The notes under the pieces were generated by a model. The model did no database searches and had not been told where the DNA came from. It was given only the letters and a program-made list of their open reading frames with translations. From NCBI GenBank assembly GCA_029582165.1, contig CM055871.1:53350112-53414111 (forward strand): DNA of 64,000 nucleotides, read 5' to 3'. This document shows positions 12,201-24,811 of the stretch, in pieces. This stretch comes from Portulaca oleracea. Taxonomy: Eukaryota; Streptophyta; Magnoliopsida; Caryophyllales; Portulacaceae. The position numbers and the translations under genes were made by a program. How positions within the stretch are numbered: position 1 is the stretch's first letter; every line of letters starts with the position of its first letter.

Positions 12201-15200
12201 TTAGATCAACCTGTGAAGAAAATGTCATACCCAATTGGAGAGGAAGCTGGCACTGTAGATTCTGGAAGGTTTTATGATGATGATAGTGAGGAAGACAAAC
12301 AGCTCTTATTGCAGCCCCTGAAGGTTGGTCCTTTGTCTGTTAAACATTTATTGTAGCTAACCAATATATGGTGTGGTTATTTTAATGTGTGTGTGTCCAT
12401 GCAGGAAATTGAAGAGATTGATTGGAAACGGGTGGAACAACGCTTCAGTGCTAGAGAGAGGGTAGAAGTGGAGTTGATCAATTGTAGCCCTAGAGGCTTT
12501 GTGGTACGGATGCTATAAATACTTGCTGCATTCTCCTCCTTTTGAAGCATTCTATTGGCATCTTCACAAATATGAATTTCTATAATTTCAGGTATCTTTT
12601 GGGTCATTGATGGGATTTTTACCATACCGTAACTTAGCTGCTAAGTGGAAGTTCTTAGCTTTTGAGTCATGGTTGAGAAGAAATGGTCTAAATCCGTCCA
12701 AGTACAGACAGAATTTAGGCATTATTGGCAGTGAAGAGTTCCCAAGCTCAAGGATTTCACTTGAGTCATCATCACCAGCTGGGGTCAATCAGAAAGGGGA
12801 ACTTAAGCTTACAGCTGATATGGAACTGGATGACCTTTTGAAAATATATGAACAAGAGAAAATGCAATATTTATCATCATATCTTGGCCAGGTTTGATCA
12901 AATAAGCTTGGAACTTTGCCCATAATATTTGCTTTATTTACTGAAATTTCTAACACTTGTATTTATGATGTACACTGTGTGGTTGCAGCGCATCAAAGTC
13001 AATATTTCATTGGCTGATAAGGCATCTAGAAAGCTTATATTTTCCATGAGGGCAAAGGAAAAGGCAGAGATTGTTGAGAAAAAGAGAAGCGTCATGGTAA
13101 GGGAATTTTCTCATTAGTCATTATAAAGAACGAGATAAACACATTTTGAGTATCATATATTTCTGCTTACTAGTATAGTAGAAGAGATTCGTGGAACTCT
13201 TTAAAAAGAACTAGATAAACACACTTTGAGTATCAAATGGTACTTGATTTGTGTTCTTTTTTGGTTGATTCACTAAGTGTTTTGTTGTTGTATCTATAGG
13301 CAAAGCTCAGTGTCGGGGATGTTGTCAAATGCTCCATAAAGAAAATAACTTACTTTGGTATCTTTGTTGAGGTAAGGAGACTGGGTTTATTTTTCCTTTA
13401 TTTTTCATTTCAAATTTAAGAACACTGCTGGTGAGGGTGCTAAAGAAACTTACAAGTCTTATTGATGATGACTTGTAGGTTGAAGGAGTACCTGCTCTAA
13501 TACACCAGTCAGAAGTGTCATGGGATGCGAGTCTAGACCCTGCAACATACCTAAAAATTGGCCAGGTACGTGAGGCTAATTATTTGGCAATTATGCTTGT
13601 TAAAATAACTAGTACTAGACTTAGCCTTTTTTTTCTTAACTTGTCACCCCCAGGAGCTTGTCTGTCTCGACTCTCGAGGGGATTGCATGTCCGAGAGCCC
13701 AAAGCCTCTTATGACTTGCAAAATTTAATTTAAGCATTCTTCTTTTAGTAACCTATTGCTTGTCAACTGAGGAAGCTTTCTGTTGCAGATTGTGGAGGCT
13801 AAAGTTCACCAATTAGATTTTACACTGGAGCGTATCTTCTTGTCCCTAAAGGAGATAACTGTAAGCCTTTTTTTTTTTGGTTGGTTTTGGCCAATTTGTT
13901 CGTGTTAATTTTACATTTGCATCAAGTTGACATTTTTGTTTGGTTTCTTATGGCAGCCTGATCCTTTAAACGAGGCATTGGAATGTATAGTTGGGAATGT
14001 CACCTTTGATGGTGGATTAGAGGCTGCACAGGCAGATTCTGAGGTGGTTGTTTTCTCTTTACATTCTTATCATATATGTGGCTTGATTATGAGAACTTTG
14101 TGTCCCAATGTTGTGACGGTCCTTCTGCTATGCGATCATGTCCAACTTCTGGCCTCTTATTTTTTCGATGCTCTCTGTCCAAGAGTCCAAGTGTTGAAAA
14201 TTGTTTTCTATGGAGCAACAACATGGATCATTGGAATTAAACTTAAGGGGTTCCTGTGTTTTAAGTTGCATTGACCAAATTTCTGCATATCACCTGCCAA
14301 ATAGTAATAAGCTCGAGGGATGAGCATCTTGTTAGGAGCTGAAACTCTAAAGTAGGTTATATATAGCGATGATTTGAGTTGATGTTATGCCTAAAGATGA
14401 CCATTATCCAGAGCACATATTGACCAAGAACAAAATGCATTGCACATCATCAGGTCAATCTGCAAAAAAAAGGTCAATCTGCAAGCATGGATAAGTCAAC
14501 AAGTATGGTTGCATTAGTAACTATAAAATGTTGATAACCATAGTATTTTTCGTAGGTAGGTCAAATGTATGTAACTGTAATGGTTTAGAAACATGTCCTG
14601 GAGAGTCATATGTTCTTATGCTCAGCTTTTTCACTAATTTGAAAGCCAATTGGATAGTTTCCTTAGCAGCTGTTCTATTTAGTATGATGGATTTATTCTG
14701 GGGTGTTTGATGCGGTAGGCTACTTCAGTACTTGAAGTAGGAAACTGAGGTGTCTTGCTCTATGGTAATACATAACAATAATTCTGGATGAGTTTCATGA
14801 GGATGCTCACATTTTCTGGGATGATTGCCAAAGTTGCTATGCGTGATGCTTTCTAACCTTGTAGTTTACGTCTGTCAGAGTTTCATCAAGTTTACCCTAA
14901 CTGTATGCTATTTCTGTCTTGAACCAGTGGCCTGAAGTTGAGTCGCTTGTTAAAGCACTGCAAGAAATTGACGGCATTGAGACTGTAAACAAGGGCCGCT
15001 TTTTCTTGAGCCCTGGTTTGGCTCCGACATTCCAGGTGAGCTTGTGTAGATTTCAACTTCTCTAACTCTGTTAAATGTGAACTTCCTGTGTATGTCAAAG
15101 CCAAAAAGTGACAATTGGTCAAGTTCAACTTTCTGTTCAAATAATTTCATTAAGTATATTTTGGCTTTCTTTATCGAAATGTCACTTTGTGCTGAGTATC

Positions 15201-16314
15201 CATTTAACATTTGTGTGTATGTGTTTTACTGCACAGGTTTATATGGCATCTATGTTTGAGAATCAGTACAAACTACTCGCTCGATCTGGGAACAAAGTAC
15301 ATGAGGTAATATTCTAGATTACCAAGTTATTCTCCATTTATCTTTCCATTCAAATCTTTTGCAATCTGTTTTAGTTTTGCTTTATTCTCCATTTAGTGAT
15401 GTATCGATTGGATCTCCAGTTGGGTTGCCCTTTTTCCCCCCTACATTAGTCAATTGCTAGTGTCATTTTTACCTATCCAAGGGTAAGTTGTGAGATGTCA
15501 GCTTGCTCCAGTCATTGAAGTCTATTCATGTTGTCTATCTGTACACTCCTTGTTTCCTGTTTGAATGTTCCTCCAAAACGTCCAAATTCATTCATACTCA
15601 TACATGAACCTGAGAGTTCTGTCTGGGCGGGTTTTGCATATATGTCTATACCTGGCAAAACTGACCCGAGACTCGAAACCTGAACCTAAAAAACCAAACA
15701 TGGACCTGAACCAACACCTGAGTGGCTGATCTGATCTTGACCTGGACCTGAAAAACGACCCAAAACCGATCCGAACCGCAACCCAAAAGAGTGACCCGAT
15801 CAAGTTCAACACCTAAACAACCTCAAATCTAACCAGAACTCAATCTGAATGAAGTTCGTGCGAACCAACCTGAACAAGACTCATCTGAAGTCAGCCTGAA
15901 CCCGAATCGAATTTGGTTGACTTAATGCCAACCCGACCCGAACGTGAACCGGTTCACCCGCTTGGCAGGTATATCTTCACCCATTTATTATTTCGGGGGT
16001 CATTTTTGCGGCAGAACAAACCCAAAATCAAAACCAATACTCCGAAATCCCACAACATAATGGCCAAATGTGGAGAGGTCAGATGTAGCAGTATTATCCC
16101 TAAAATCTTTCGCTATCTACTACACCATGGAACAAAACTAGAGGAGATTTCATGAGGCATTTTACTTTATCCATTACAGTCTAAGTTGAATGATTACATT
16201 GCTGCTAATGACTCCTTTTGTAATGTGTATTGGCAGGTTATTGTTCAATCATCCCTAGGCAAGGAAGAGATGAAATCTGTTATCCTCAAGTGTGCAACTG
16301 CATTTGACATCTAA
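9262..16314 (+). CDS. SDP: Plastid S1 RNA-binding domain protein (SDP-like)
   Basis: Fourteen exons: 9262-9504, 11003-11756, 11853-11934, 12200-12323, 12405-12503, 12592-12891, 12989-13096, 13300-13371, 13479-13565, 13789-13860, 13957-14043, 14928-15035, 15237-15305 and 16237-16314. They join without frame loss to 760 aa, close to the Arabidopsis S1-domain protein I recall (At1g12800, SDP, about 767 aa), reported in chloroplast rRNA processing. The N-terminus is Ser/Thr/Arg-rich and poor in acids, like a chloroplast transit peptide. 'MELKFGRMIGEDPKLT' (about 64-79) and 'MGRKLNPDASY' follow. A degenerate OB/S1-like segment occupies about 410-446 ('GFVVSFGSLMGFLPYRNL'). A canonical S1 domain at about 573-645 has 'VGDVVKCSIKKITYFGIFV', 'ALIHQSEVSW' and 'GQIVEAKV'. 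Exons 7-13 are all multiples of three. Introns 1 and 13 hold repeats. Confidence 0.92.
9505..10035. repeat. Tandem array (about 3 copies, 169-179 bp) starting at the 5' splice site of SDP intron 1
   Basis: The intron begins 'GTTAGTGTCGTAG' at 9,505. Copy 2 starts at 9,684 ('gctaaaGTTAGTGTCGTG') and copy 3 at 9,853 ('gctgagGTCAGTACTGG'). Each continues with the same 'ttgcaaattt...cttgttgtgt...ttgttga...gttgcttgga' body. The last few exon bases and the donor are repeated with each unit. A T-run (9,887-9,908) interrupts copy 3. Confidence 0.85.
10064..10310. mobile_element. MITE with GCGTTTGGT-type terminal inverted repeats in SDP intron 1
   Basis: The left end 'gcgtgcgtttggtagg' and the right end (reverse complement 'cgggcgcgtttggttgg') are inverted repeats around about 247 bp, with purine-rich AAATTTTCC-type subterminal repeats. 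No coding capacity is present. The exact ends are uncertain by a few bases and no target duplication was assigned. Confidence 0.75.
15650..15970. repeat. Dispersed 'CCCGAACC' repeat in SDP intron 13
   Basis: This stretch is packed with 'ctgaacc', 'gacccga' and 'cgatccgaacc' words and ends 'ggttcacccgcttggcaggtat'. Related copies lie at 16,780-17,105, 18,225-18,615, 24,262-24,480, 27,255-27,420 (reverse), 27,860-27,995, 40,015-40,205 and 45,420-45,950. Most share a terminal word close to 'cacccgtttgccagttcta'. No coding capacity is seen. The class (hAT-like, Helitron or other) is unknown to me. Confidence 0.7.
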
Positions 16315-18860
16315 TTTTGAAGCCATTACTGACACTAAAGTTGTTTTTTCCCCCTTTCCTTTCCTTTTTTTTTCTTCTTTTCCCCTCTTCTTCATTGTAT
16401 ATTCTCCTCTGCTGTTGTTTTGGAATTGAGGTAGCTTTTGAAGGCATTAGGGTTTACACAGTTCAGCTGTACAGACAGTGAAATTTGCAATTTATAGGAT
16501 TTATTACAGCTTTATTTTTGGGAGGAGATTGTTTATGTTTTGATTGTGTTGGGCATTGATTGGGTCTGTATTGAATTTGTTGCTGGGATTAGTGGCAGTG
16601 AGTGATGAGGTTCAATTTTTCAATTTGACTGATGAGTCATTTTCTGGTATGTAGATAATTTTCTGATATGTAGATAAACTGATAAAAGATTTGTATCATT
16701 GCTTATGAGTTGGGATGGGTAGTGTTGTGGTTCAAATATTTGTTTCAAATTTTCAATTTTTCCTAGCTTGTGACCATTAGTAGACCCGAGAAAACTGATT
16801 TGAGGCATGAAATTCGAAAAAAACTTTGAACCTGGACTCAAGTTTGAATTTAGATGGATGATATGATAATGACCAAAACTCGAAGAAAATCCGATCCGAA
16901 ACAGACTCGAATAATAATATAAAAAGTCACCCAATTAAGATCCACATAAAATAACTCCAAATAGAACCACAACATAAGTTGAAAAAAAGTTCACTTGAAC
17001 CGATCCGAATTAGAATCAAGTGGTGTTACCCATAACCAACTCAAACCGATCTCCACTCGATATAAACTCGAACCGATTCACCCGTTTGTCAGTTCTAGGT
17101 CTACTAACTAGTGTGTATGTTGTAAATTTCTAGGAATGTATGTATGCTATTGCTTGTCCTTCATTAAAATAAATTAAAAACAAAAGAAAAACAGCACAAA
17201 ATCTCTGTCCATGCCCCATGGTAGAATAGGCGCGTGGAGTACAAATTCCACCATTTTTTTCTTCCTGTCCGCCGTTTTGAGTACTTCTAAGGAGGCGTGT
17301 CGTGTCGTTTTATGTTTTGATAACATGATCCATGTTCCCATTAATGTCTCCTTAGACCAAAATGCCCTCCGTAGCACCTTTTTCTACCTAACACTAGCTA
17401 AATTGCCCGTTCAATGGACGAGGCATTTATTCTGTATTTTTGAAATTATATTTATCAATAACTTTCTTAATATTTTTTTATCTATCATTTTGAAAAAAAA
17501 ATGAAGAAATCAATGTAAAAAAAATTAGGTAGAAATAAATTAAATGGCAAAATACCATCAATGATTGAAAACGTAATTGTGATAAATAATAAGGAACAAA
17601 AAAGTTAGTTAAGTGAATAAATAAAAGATGACGGAGGGAGTCTAATGAAATTAGTAAATTACAATATTTTTCCAATTATATAATAATAAGCTTGTAAAAG
17701 TTAATAAAATATTTTCACCCAACAACTAACTTAATTCAAACTAATTATATATATATATATATCCTTTCTTATTCTATTATTTCCTTTCATTTCCTTTCCT
17801 CTCCTAACCTAACCTGAACCTAACCTGACTAAAAAATAACGTCAGAATGAATGAAAAAAGTTTTTACCTCATTTATTTTTATAAAAAACTTACTCCCTCT
17901 ATTATTTTTTATTTGTCATTTACGGTTTTCAGTATAAATCTTTAATCAATAATTTCTAATATAAATTTTTATAAGAAGAATATAATATTGTATTTTTTTA
18001 ATAGCCAACGATATCAATTTTGTATGATGAATCATTATACAAATTAAGATATTAACGGTCAAAGTTTCTAACAAAATTATAATTAGAAATAAACACAAAA
18101 AAAGAAAAAAGAAAAAAGAAAAACAAGAAAAAAGAAAACTAAAAAAAAACATCACAACACAACACTCATCACAAGAACCAATGCAAAGTGCCTCTTCTAC
18201 TTGTCAATGAAGTCCTTAAGAATAGTGTTGACAAATGGCCTGTTCGCATTGATCAATGATCTGCAGTTAGCTGATATTATCTGGATTAATTAGCTGAATT
18301 AGTTGGTCGCGCAAAAATGTTTGGTAAAATAGTTGTTTGTGAAAACTATTTGCCAAACACCTACTTTAAAGTTGACAGTGTCCAAAAAGTTAAAAAATGA
18401 CTCAAAAAAGCTTATTGCTCCCGATTTTGTCTGATCCAATTATCTGAATTTGTCTTATCTGAAAAATCGGTATTGATCACAAATTTTATCTGAATTGAGA
18501 CCTCAATTTGGTTCCTTCCAAGTTATTTGACATGACTTTACATAAAGTCGGGTCCGGACATCAATTACTGGTCTGAATTGACCAAATTTGACTCGGATCT
18601 CAATGGGCCCTACTCAAGAACATAAAAAAGAAAAATAAAAGGCACTGCGAAACAGGAGTGCAAATGCAAGCTCAAAAGCAGCGCAGAAACCCTTTCTTCT
18701 TTGTTTCTTGCAGTGCAGTCCAAGTGCCCTTCTCCAACAAACAATTTTCAAAAACCAAAAAAAGAAAAAAACCAGGAAACAAATTGGACCCATCTAACAT
18801 CTAGTTCTTTGGGTATGTATCTGAATTCATATTTATAGGCCTCTTTAAACAGCTCAACGG
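16315..18860. other. SDP 3' region and intergenic repeats
   Basis: The SDP 3' UTR probably extends to about 16,600. Two copies of the dispersed 'ccgaacc' repeat (16,780-17,105 and 18,225-18,615) and half of a Stowaway-like sequence ('actccctctattattttt' near 17,892) follow. There is a short AT run near 17,746-17,761. No supported gene was found on either strand. Confidence 0.55.
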
Positions 18861-18900
18861 CTCCTCTCTCTCACACTCTCTCTCTCTCTCTCTTCTTTCT
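18861..18900 (+). promoter_or_regulatory. CT-rich tract upstream of the tetraspanin start
   Basis: A (CT)n-rich stretch of about 40 bp ends about 20 bp before the ATG at 18,923. Such pyrimidine tracts are common in plant core promoters and 5' UTRs. The role here is inferred from position only. Confidence 0.4.
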
Positions 18901-18922
18901 CTCACTTCCCCAGGAAGGAAAA

Positions 18923-21900
18923 ATGAGCTCGGGTGGAGGGACTAGCACTTTTGTGATCAAATGGATCAATTTTCTCAGCTTGGTATGTGCAATTTTGTAT
19001 TGTTTGTTTGTTTATTTGTTTGTATCAGTATAAATTTATCATGTTGTTTGTTGCTCTTCAAATCATGGGTGTTATTGCTACTTTTGGCTTGTGTTGGATT
19101 TGTTTGTGTTTCTGAGTTGATTTGTGGGGTTTCTGATTGTTTTGTGAATCTGGGTTTTGCTTATTCTTGTTTACATGAAATGGGTTTGCTTTGAATTTGG
19201 GAAAATCAGTGGGAAAGTTTGAGATTTTGGTCTCACTACCTGGGCAGTTTATGGGGTATGATTACTGAATCTTAGTTTACCATTTTAGTCAAATGGATCA
19301 ATTCTCAGCTTCATGTGCAGAATACTCTTCTTTCACTTGTTTTTTCAATTATGTTTTTTTTGTGCCATTATCAGTTTGTTTGTTGTTCTTCAATTCATGG
19401 GTATTGCTACTTTTGGCTTGTGTTGGATTTGTTGGTGTTCTGAGTTGATTTGTGGGGTTTCTGATTGTTTTGTCAATCTGGGTTTTGCTTATTCTTGTTT
19501 ACATGAAATGGGTTTGCTTTGAATTTGGGGAAATCAGTAAGAAAGTTGGAGATTTTGCCATATTGTCTGGGTTATGGTTATTGCATCTTAGTTTGCCATT
19601 GTAATCAAATGGATCAAATTCTCAGCATGGTATGGACAGGACAATACTCTTCTATCACCCATTGTCGTTTTTCGATTTTTTTGTTTGTTTGTGCCATTAT
19701 CATGTTGTTTGTTCCTCATCAATTCATGGGTATTACTGGTTTTGGGTAACATTGGATTTATTAATGTTCTGAGTTGGTTTTTGTGGGGTTTCTAATCCTT
19801 TTGTCAATCTGGGTTTTTCTTATTCTTGGTTTTAGGAAATGGGTTTGCTTTGAAATTGGGAAAATTTGAGATTTTAGTCATATTGCCTAGGCAGTTTGTG
19901 GGTTATGCTTATTGCATCTTAGCTTACCGTTTTAATAACCAAATGGATCAATTCTCAGCTTCATGTGCACAACACTCTTCTTTCACTTGTTTTTTTTTTT
20001 TCCAGGTTTGTTTTGTTTGTTTGTGCTATCATTTGTTTGTTGTTCTTCAATTCATGGGTATTGGTACTTTTGTCTTGTATTTGATTTATTAATTTTTCTG
20101 AGTTGATTTGTGGGGTTTCTGGTCCTTTTCTCAATTTGGGTTTTCCTTATTCCTGGTTTGGGAGACGGGTTTGCTTTGAATTTGGCAAAATCGGTAGTAA
20201 AGTTTGAGATTTTACTCATATTGCCTATGCAGTTTATGGGTGCTTATCACATCTTCTTTCACTCCTTGTTTTTCTTTTTTTGTTTGTTTGCGTGTTTGTT
20301 AGTACAATTATCATGTTGTTTGTTGTTCTTCAATTCATGGCTACTTCTATAGAATTTGTTGATGTTCCCGGGTTTTCTGATTCTTTAGTCAATATGGGGT
20401 TTTCTGAATCTTGACTACATGAAATGGGTTTGCTTTGAATTTTGTCAAACCAGCAGAAATGTTTGAGATTTCATTTCCATATTTCACGGGTTGTGCTTAT
20501 TATATCTCGGTTTGCCATTCTAGCTCTCGGATGGGAGAAAATATGAACATTTTTTGATTGACAGATTGGTGTTGTTTAGGGTTTGTTCATATGCGATTAC
20601 CTTGTTTTAAAAAGCTTCAATTTGACTCTGAAGTGCAGCTTATAGCACTCGGTGTCATCGGATTTGGAATATGGATGAGCAGTCATACCGATGGTTGCAG
20701 AAAATCTCTCACCCTTCCCGTGATAGCCTTGGGTGGTTTTATACTTGTAATGTAAAACATTGTCATTTTCATCCATTTTATCGACTCTTTTGAGGTTAAC
20801 ACGACATACTTTTCCATTAATCTTGAAGAATTTGATATAAAAGTTGCTTCTTTTGGATTACAGATCACTAATTGGCTTCTTGGGGGCTCTGAAGAACAAC
20901 TCTATCTTATTATGGATCGTATCCTTGTCATATAAGTAAACAGATCAAATTGAATACTTCGATTTTGTTACTATTTCTGATATGATGTTTCCTTAACGCG
21001 TGTGCTTCGTAGTACTTGATCATGTTGTGCTTGATACTCGTAGGAATCTTGGTCTTCACCGTATTGGCGTAAGTTTTTCTTTCTGAAATATTAAAATTCG
21101 AGTTTTGTTTCTCAATCTTTTAGCTGATTCCAAGTTCCAATACGCATGTTTGTATCGTATAGTGGTTTTGCATTGATTCGGTGTAAAATAGTCATTTTTC
21201 CGTTAGTTTCATATCTTTTCCTGTGTAAAGGCTTCATAGAACTGGTAATATTAGCTCAAACCCTAATTTCCGGCGGTGTTGGCTATATTTGTGTGGCCTT
21301 CTCTTAGCAGAAGAATCGTACACACAATGTTTTCAAATGCTTATCGTAAAAGTAAAAGCAAGCACAATGGGGTTGAATGGGTAAGTCAGAAATCAATAAT
21401 TTGAAAGTAACGGTGATTTTGAAATGTAAAGTATCTAGGACTTCAACGTTATCGTGTACTGATCTTTAACGTACTGCTTTTAGAATGGAGTAAGTTAGAC
21501 TTTTGAGTAAAAGGAAAGCGATGTTTCCGTTGTTATTTTGAGTAGAGGCATGATTAAGGTGGAAAAGTGTTCGAGTTTATCAATGGGTCCATTTTATTTT
21601 CAGATATACTACGGCACTATTTCTTTTTTTGGCGCGTGTGTGTGTGTGACCTTATCATGCCCTGAGTTTTATGAGATTTCCCTAGTAACAAAATGTCTTT
21701 AACATGTTGGACTAATATTCGTCTCTCCTACAGATTTATCGTGACAAACAATGGATCAGGACACAAAGTCGCCGGTTTGAGGTAAAATTTGAGCCTAAAG
21801 CTCTGTTCTTGTGACCTTTTCATTCGTTAGTTTTTTTAACTTGTCGCCTCTTGTTGGTTAGATACAAAGAGTATCAACTTCAGGATTACAGCTCGTGGTT

Positions 21901-23799
21901 TTTGAAGGAAGTAAGCATCTTGGTTACTTAATTAGAGGCCGGATAATTATGATGGACAATATTATGTAATACATAGTTCTTCTATTCGCTTTCAGCTAAA
22001 CAATAGCCATAATTGGAACAACTTGAAGGCTTGCCTTGTGAAATCCGATGACTGCGCTAACCTCGCCAAGAAATACAAGGTTGGCATCCCTACATTTATT
22101 CGAGTTTAGACCGCCTTTTCTATTTTCTTTTTTATGTATCCAAGTGTAATGTGGTACAAGTTATGTGAGGTCTGGGTAGATTTATACCTAGGAAACCTTA
22201 CTTCAACGGAAATTTGTGTCTTGAGAGACCGATTTCAAAAGACACGCCATATTTTTAAAGCTTTGGTCGAAACAATACAAACGGATCACAAACTATTGCT
22301 GGTATGTGACACTTTCTTACATCTCCCTGCAGACTCTAAAGAAGTATAAGGCGGCAAAATTGTCCCCCATCGAGGCTGGTTGTTGCAGACCGCCGTCTGT
22401 GTAAGTTACTAAGTTCTGACTCACTCATGCAGCTCGATCATCCAAAATATGTCTCATTTGTGGTGCCTTGGTATAGCAAAGTCACAATATATGTGTACTT
22501 GTTCACCTTTCCCATTTCCTCATGTAGGGTTTAGGGTTTATGTGTACGTGTTCACCTTTCCCATTTCCCCACGCCTTTCTTTTTTAGGGTTTATGTGTAC
22601 TTTTCATGCACCTTTCCCATTTTCTCATGCCTTTTTTTAAGGGTTTTAGGGTTCTAGGGTTTAGGGTTTATGTGTACTTGTTCACCTTTCCCATTTCCTC
22701 ATGTAGGGTTTAGGGTTTATGTGTACTTGTTTACCTTTCCCATTTCCTCATGCCTTTTTTTAGGGTTTAGGGTTTATGTGTACTTTCTTCACCTTTCCCA
22801 TTTCCTCATGCCATTTTTTCCATGCGGGGGGAGGGCGAAGGGGGAGTAGGTATACAAAAATCTCCTTTATTTTAGCAACTATATTAAATAAGTTGTGATT
22901 CGGGTTTGTCTTGTTTGAGAAATGGAAGAAACCTTAATACCTAGGATGTGCAATACGAACAGATTCACTCATTTGGTTGTAGCTATATGCAACACGCACC
23001 GGTGTTGATATCGAATGCATTTGTTTGTTGTTAGGTGTGGATATCCCGCTGTGAACGCTTCATATTATGACTTGAGCTATCACCCGGCTAGTTCCAACAA
23101 AGACTGCAAGCTTTACAAGAACTCACGGACCGTCAAGTGTTACAACTGCGATTCCTGCAAGTAAATTATGACATTCAAATTCTCCCAATCTCATGTTTTC
23201 CTTTGTCGATCGACTTGTATTTCGTAGTAGCATGTATTCTCATGTAGTATGATTTTTTTTTTGTCGCCTTTTATTTCAGGGCAGGAGTTGCTCAGTACAT
23301 GAAAACCGAATGGAGGGTTGTTGCCATTTTCAATGTCGTACTTTTCTTTCTTTTGGTAAGATCCCGTAAAAACCCGTCTCACTGTTATGTCTTATTTTCC
23401 TGAACTTATTCTGAACGTATTTTGAACTTTCTGTGAGAATTCGTGTACATTAAACTTATCAACTGAACTTACTCTAAATTGAACTTATTCTTTTCATGAT
23501 ACTTAAAGAACATGCGTCCAAATTGCATATGTAGCACCCCCCGACCTACTATTGTGGGTCTCGCTTTGGCAGAGTCTGAGGCGGTCCAGATGTAGTGTAT
23601 ATATATATAGGTCATCCCCTCTCCCGAGTTCAACTAAAAACCAAAAAACCCATACTTTTTGCTCAAGTCATTTTAGTTTTGTTCTTCGTCTTCATGACAA
23701 ATGCAATGATCCGTTTACGTTTGTTGGATTCAGTCAATAGTATACTTTGTGGGATGCTGCGCGAGGCGGAATGCAGTGACGAGTTGCTCTAAAGACTGA
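18923..23799 (+). CDS. TET10: Tetraspanin, TET10-like
   Basis: Eleven exons: 18923-18982, 20639-20751, 20864-20918, 21013-21068, 21734-21781, 21862-21910, 21996-22079, 22333-22400, 23035-23160, 23280-23355 and 23734-23799, giving 266 aa in one frame. Tetraspanins organise membrane microdomains. Four hydrophobic segments are visible: about 11-34, 46-70, 74-100 and 236-256. The large extracellular loop lies between TM3 and TM4 and carries the plant GCC(K/R)P motif ('GCCRPPSVCGYPAVN', about 171-185) and 'CYNCDSCKAG' before TM4. The C-terminal 'VYFVGCCARRNA' is membrane-proximal with Cys for likely palmitoylation. 'TSTFVIKWIN' at the N-terminus and 'YKEYQLQDYSSWF' match the TET10 group as I remember it. 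Intron 1 is a tandem array that includes the exon 1 donor, and intron 8 carries telomere-like repeats. Confidence 0.93.
18957..20500. repeat. About five tandem copies (316-334 bp) spanning exon 1 end and intron 1 of the tetraspanin gene
   Basis: The word 'caaatggatcaatt..ctcagc' occurs in exon 1 (18,958) and again at 19,290, 19,606 and 19,940, each followed by the same intronic body with 'ttgttgttcttcaattcatgggtatt', 'gagttgatttgtggggtttct' and 'gaaatgggtttgctttgaa' blocks. A fifth copy (from about 20,260) lacks the exon-like head. Spacings are 332, 316 and about 334 bp. Copies have diverged by point changes and small indels. Confidence 0.9.
22500..22815. repeat. Telomere-like tandem repeat in tetraspanin intron 8
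   Basis: About five to six imperfect units of roughly 55-65 bp combine 'tagggtttagggttta' with 'tgtgtacttgttcaccttt' and 'cccatttcctcatg'. The telomeric word TTTAGGG is only part of a longer unit, so this is an interstitial minisatellite and not a telomere. Confidence 0.85.
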
Positions 23800-24700
23800 T
23801 TGATGACGACGAGAAGCAATTCGTTCTGTTGCGTTCGATTAGGGTTTTTGGGATTCAAACACAGCCAATGCCATCATCTTTGTTTTGCAGCAGCTCGATC
23901 GGGGGAGTTCTTTTGTTCATTGATTTGGCCTCATATTACACTCATCAATGTACTTATACTTTTTAATGGGGGTTCAATGAAAGTTCTGTAATCATTTTTC
24001 ACCCAGAAAAGGAAATGAACATCTTTTGTTTGAGCCTTTAATGGCGAAAGGTTTTGGTTCGGTTTTAATCACTCTATCTGGTTTGGTCAAGGTAAAGTTG
24101 CCTACATTTAGGCATTTGAATAGCTTGTAAAAGTGAAAGCTGCACTGAAAGTTGTTACATTGAAAGTTGTTGTTGTTGTCAATTGTGCCCAACTATTTGA
24201 TCAAAAGAAAGGTCCAATCTTAGGCAGGTTTGTCTATTGAGCAGCATATTGAGTTTCTAGCTAGTAGGGCTAGCAAAAATTTGCCCGATTTGATAATTCG
24301 GATTTGTCCGACCTGGAAAAACTGAGGTACTGTCATAGAATTTTCATCTGGATTTTGACATTGACCGATTTGATCGAAAATTTGAATATATTCTTTTTTT
24401 TTTTTTCAAATCTCTATTGTTTGAACTTGATTTAGACCTGAATTTATGCTAGTCAGATTTATCTGACTCAAAAAATACACAAAAAGTTGGGTATCAAACA
24501 GTTTTGATTACCTTTTCTCAAAAAGAGAATTTTGATTCCCCTAATTTACAAGCAACAATTTGGTAAAACCATGAAATTAAAGTTTGTAATTAGGAGATCC
24601 AAAAAAAAAAAAAGTATTGGGCCAAGCCTCATTGCAGCCCAATAATAGTGACCATTTGCTTGATCAAAAAAAAGAAAAAAAAAACAAAACGACGTCGCTT
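23800..24700. other. Tetraspanin 3' region and intergenic DNA
   Basis: The tetraspanin 3' UTR probably runs to about 23,990. A diverged copy of the dispersed 'ggcaaaa..gcccgatttg' repeat occupies about 24,262-24,480. Poly-A runs near 24,601 and 24,667 are unassigned. No gene is seen. Confidence 0.5.
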
Positions 24701-24811
24701 CAACTCGCAAGTGTGCGAAAGCCTTAAACCCTCGAAAACCCACTTATTCCCGTTTTTTTTCCCGTCTCTACGCAGGATCTTAATGACAGACGAATTCATC
24801 CATCCCAGGTC
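24700..24811 (+). other. Probable 5' UTR exon of the mitochondrial carrier gene
   Basis: A pyrimidine-rich stretch ('cccgtttttttt', 'cccgtctctacgcagg') leads to 'catccCAG|gtcaga', a good donor at 24,811/24,812. This is a common arrangement with an intron in the 5' leader ahead of an intronless CDS. The acceptor before 25,820 was not fixed; candidates include 'gcaggaatc' near 25,330. This is inference from composition. Confidence 0.4.

Noticed and set aside
18957..20500. Direct-repeat array that could be mistaken for a CRISPR-like array
   Set aside because: The units are contiguous 320 bp repeats without unique spacers, in a plant intron.
22500..22815. True telomere sequence
   Set aside because: TTTAGGG words are only part of a longer minisatellite unit, and genes lie on both sides.
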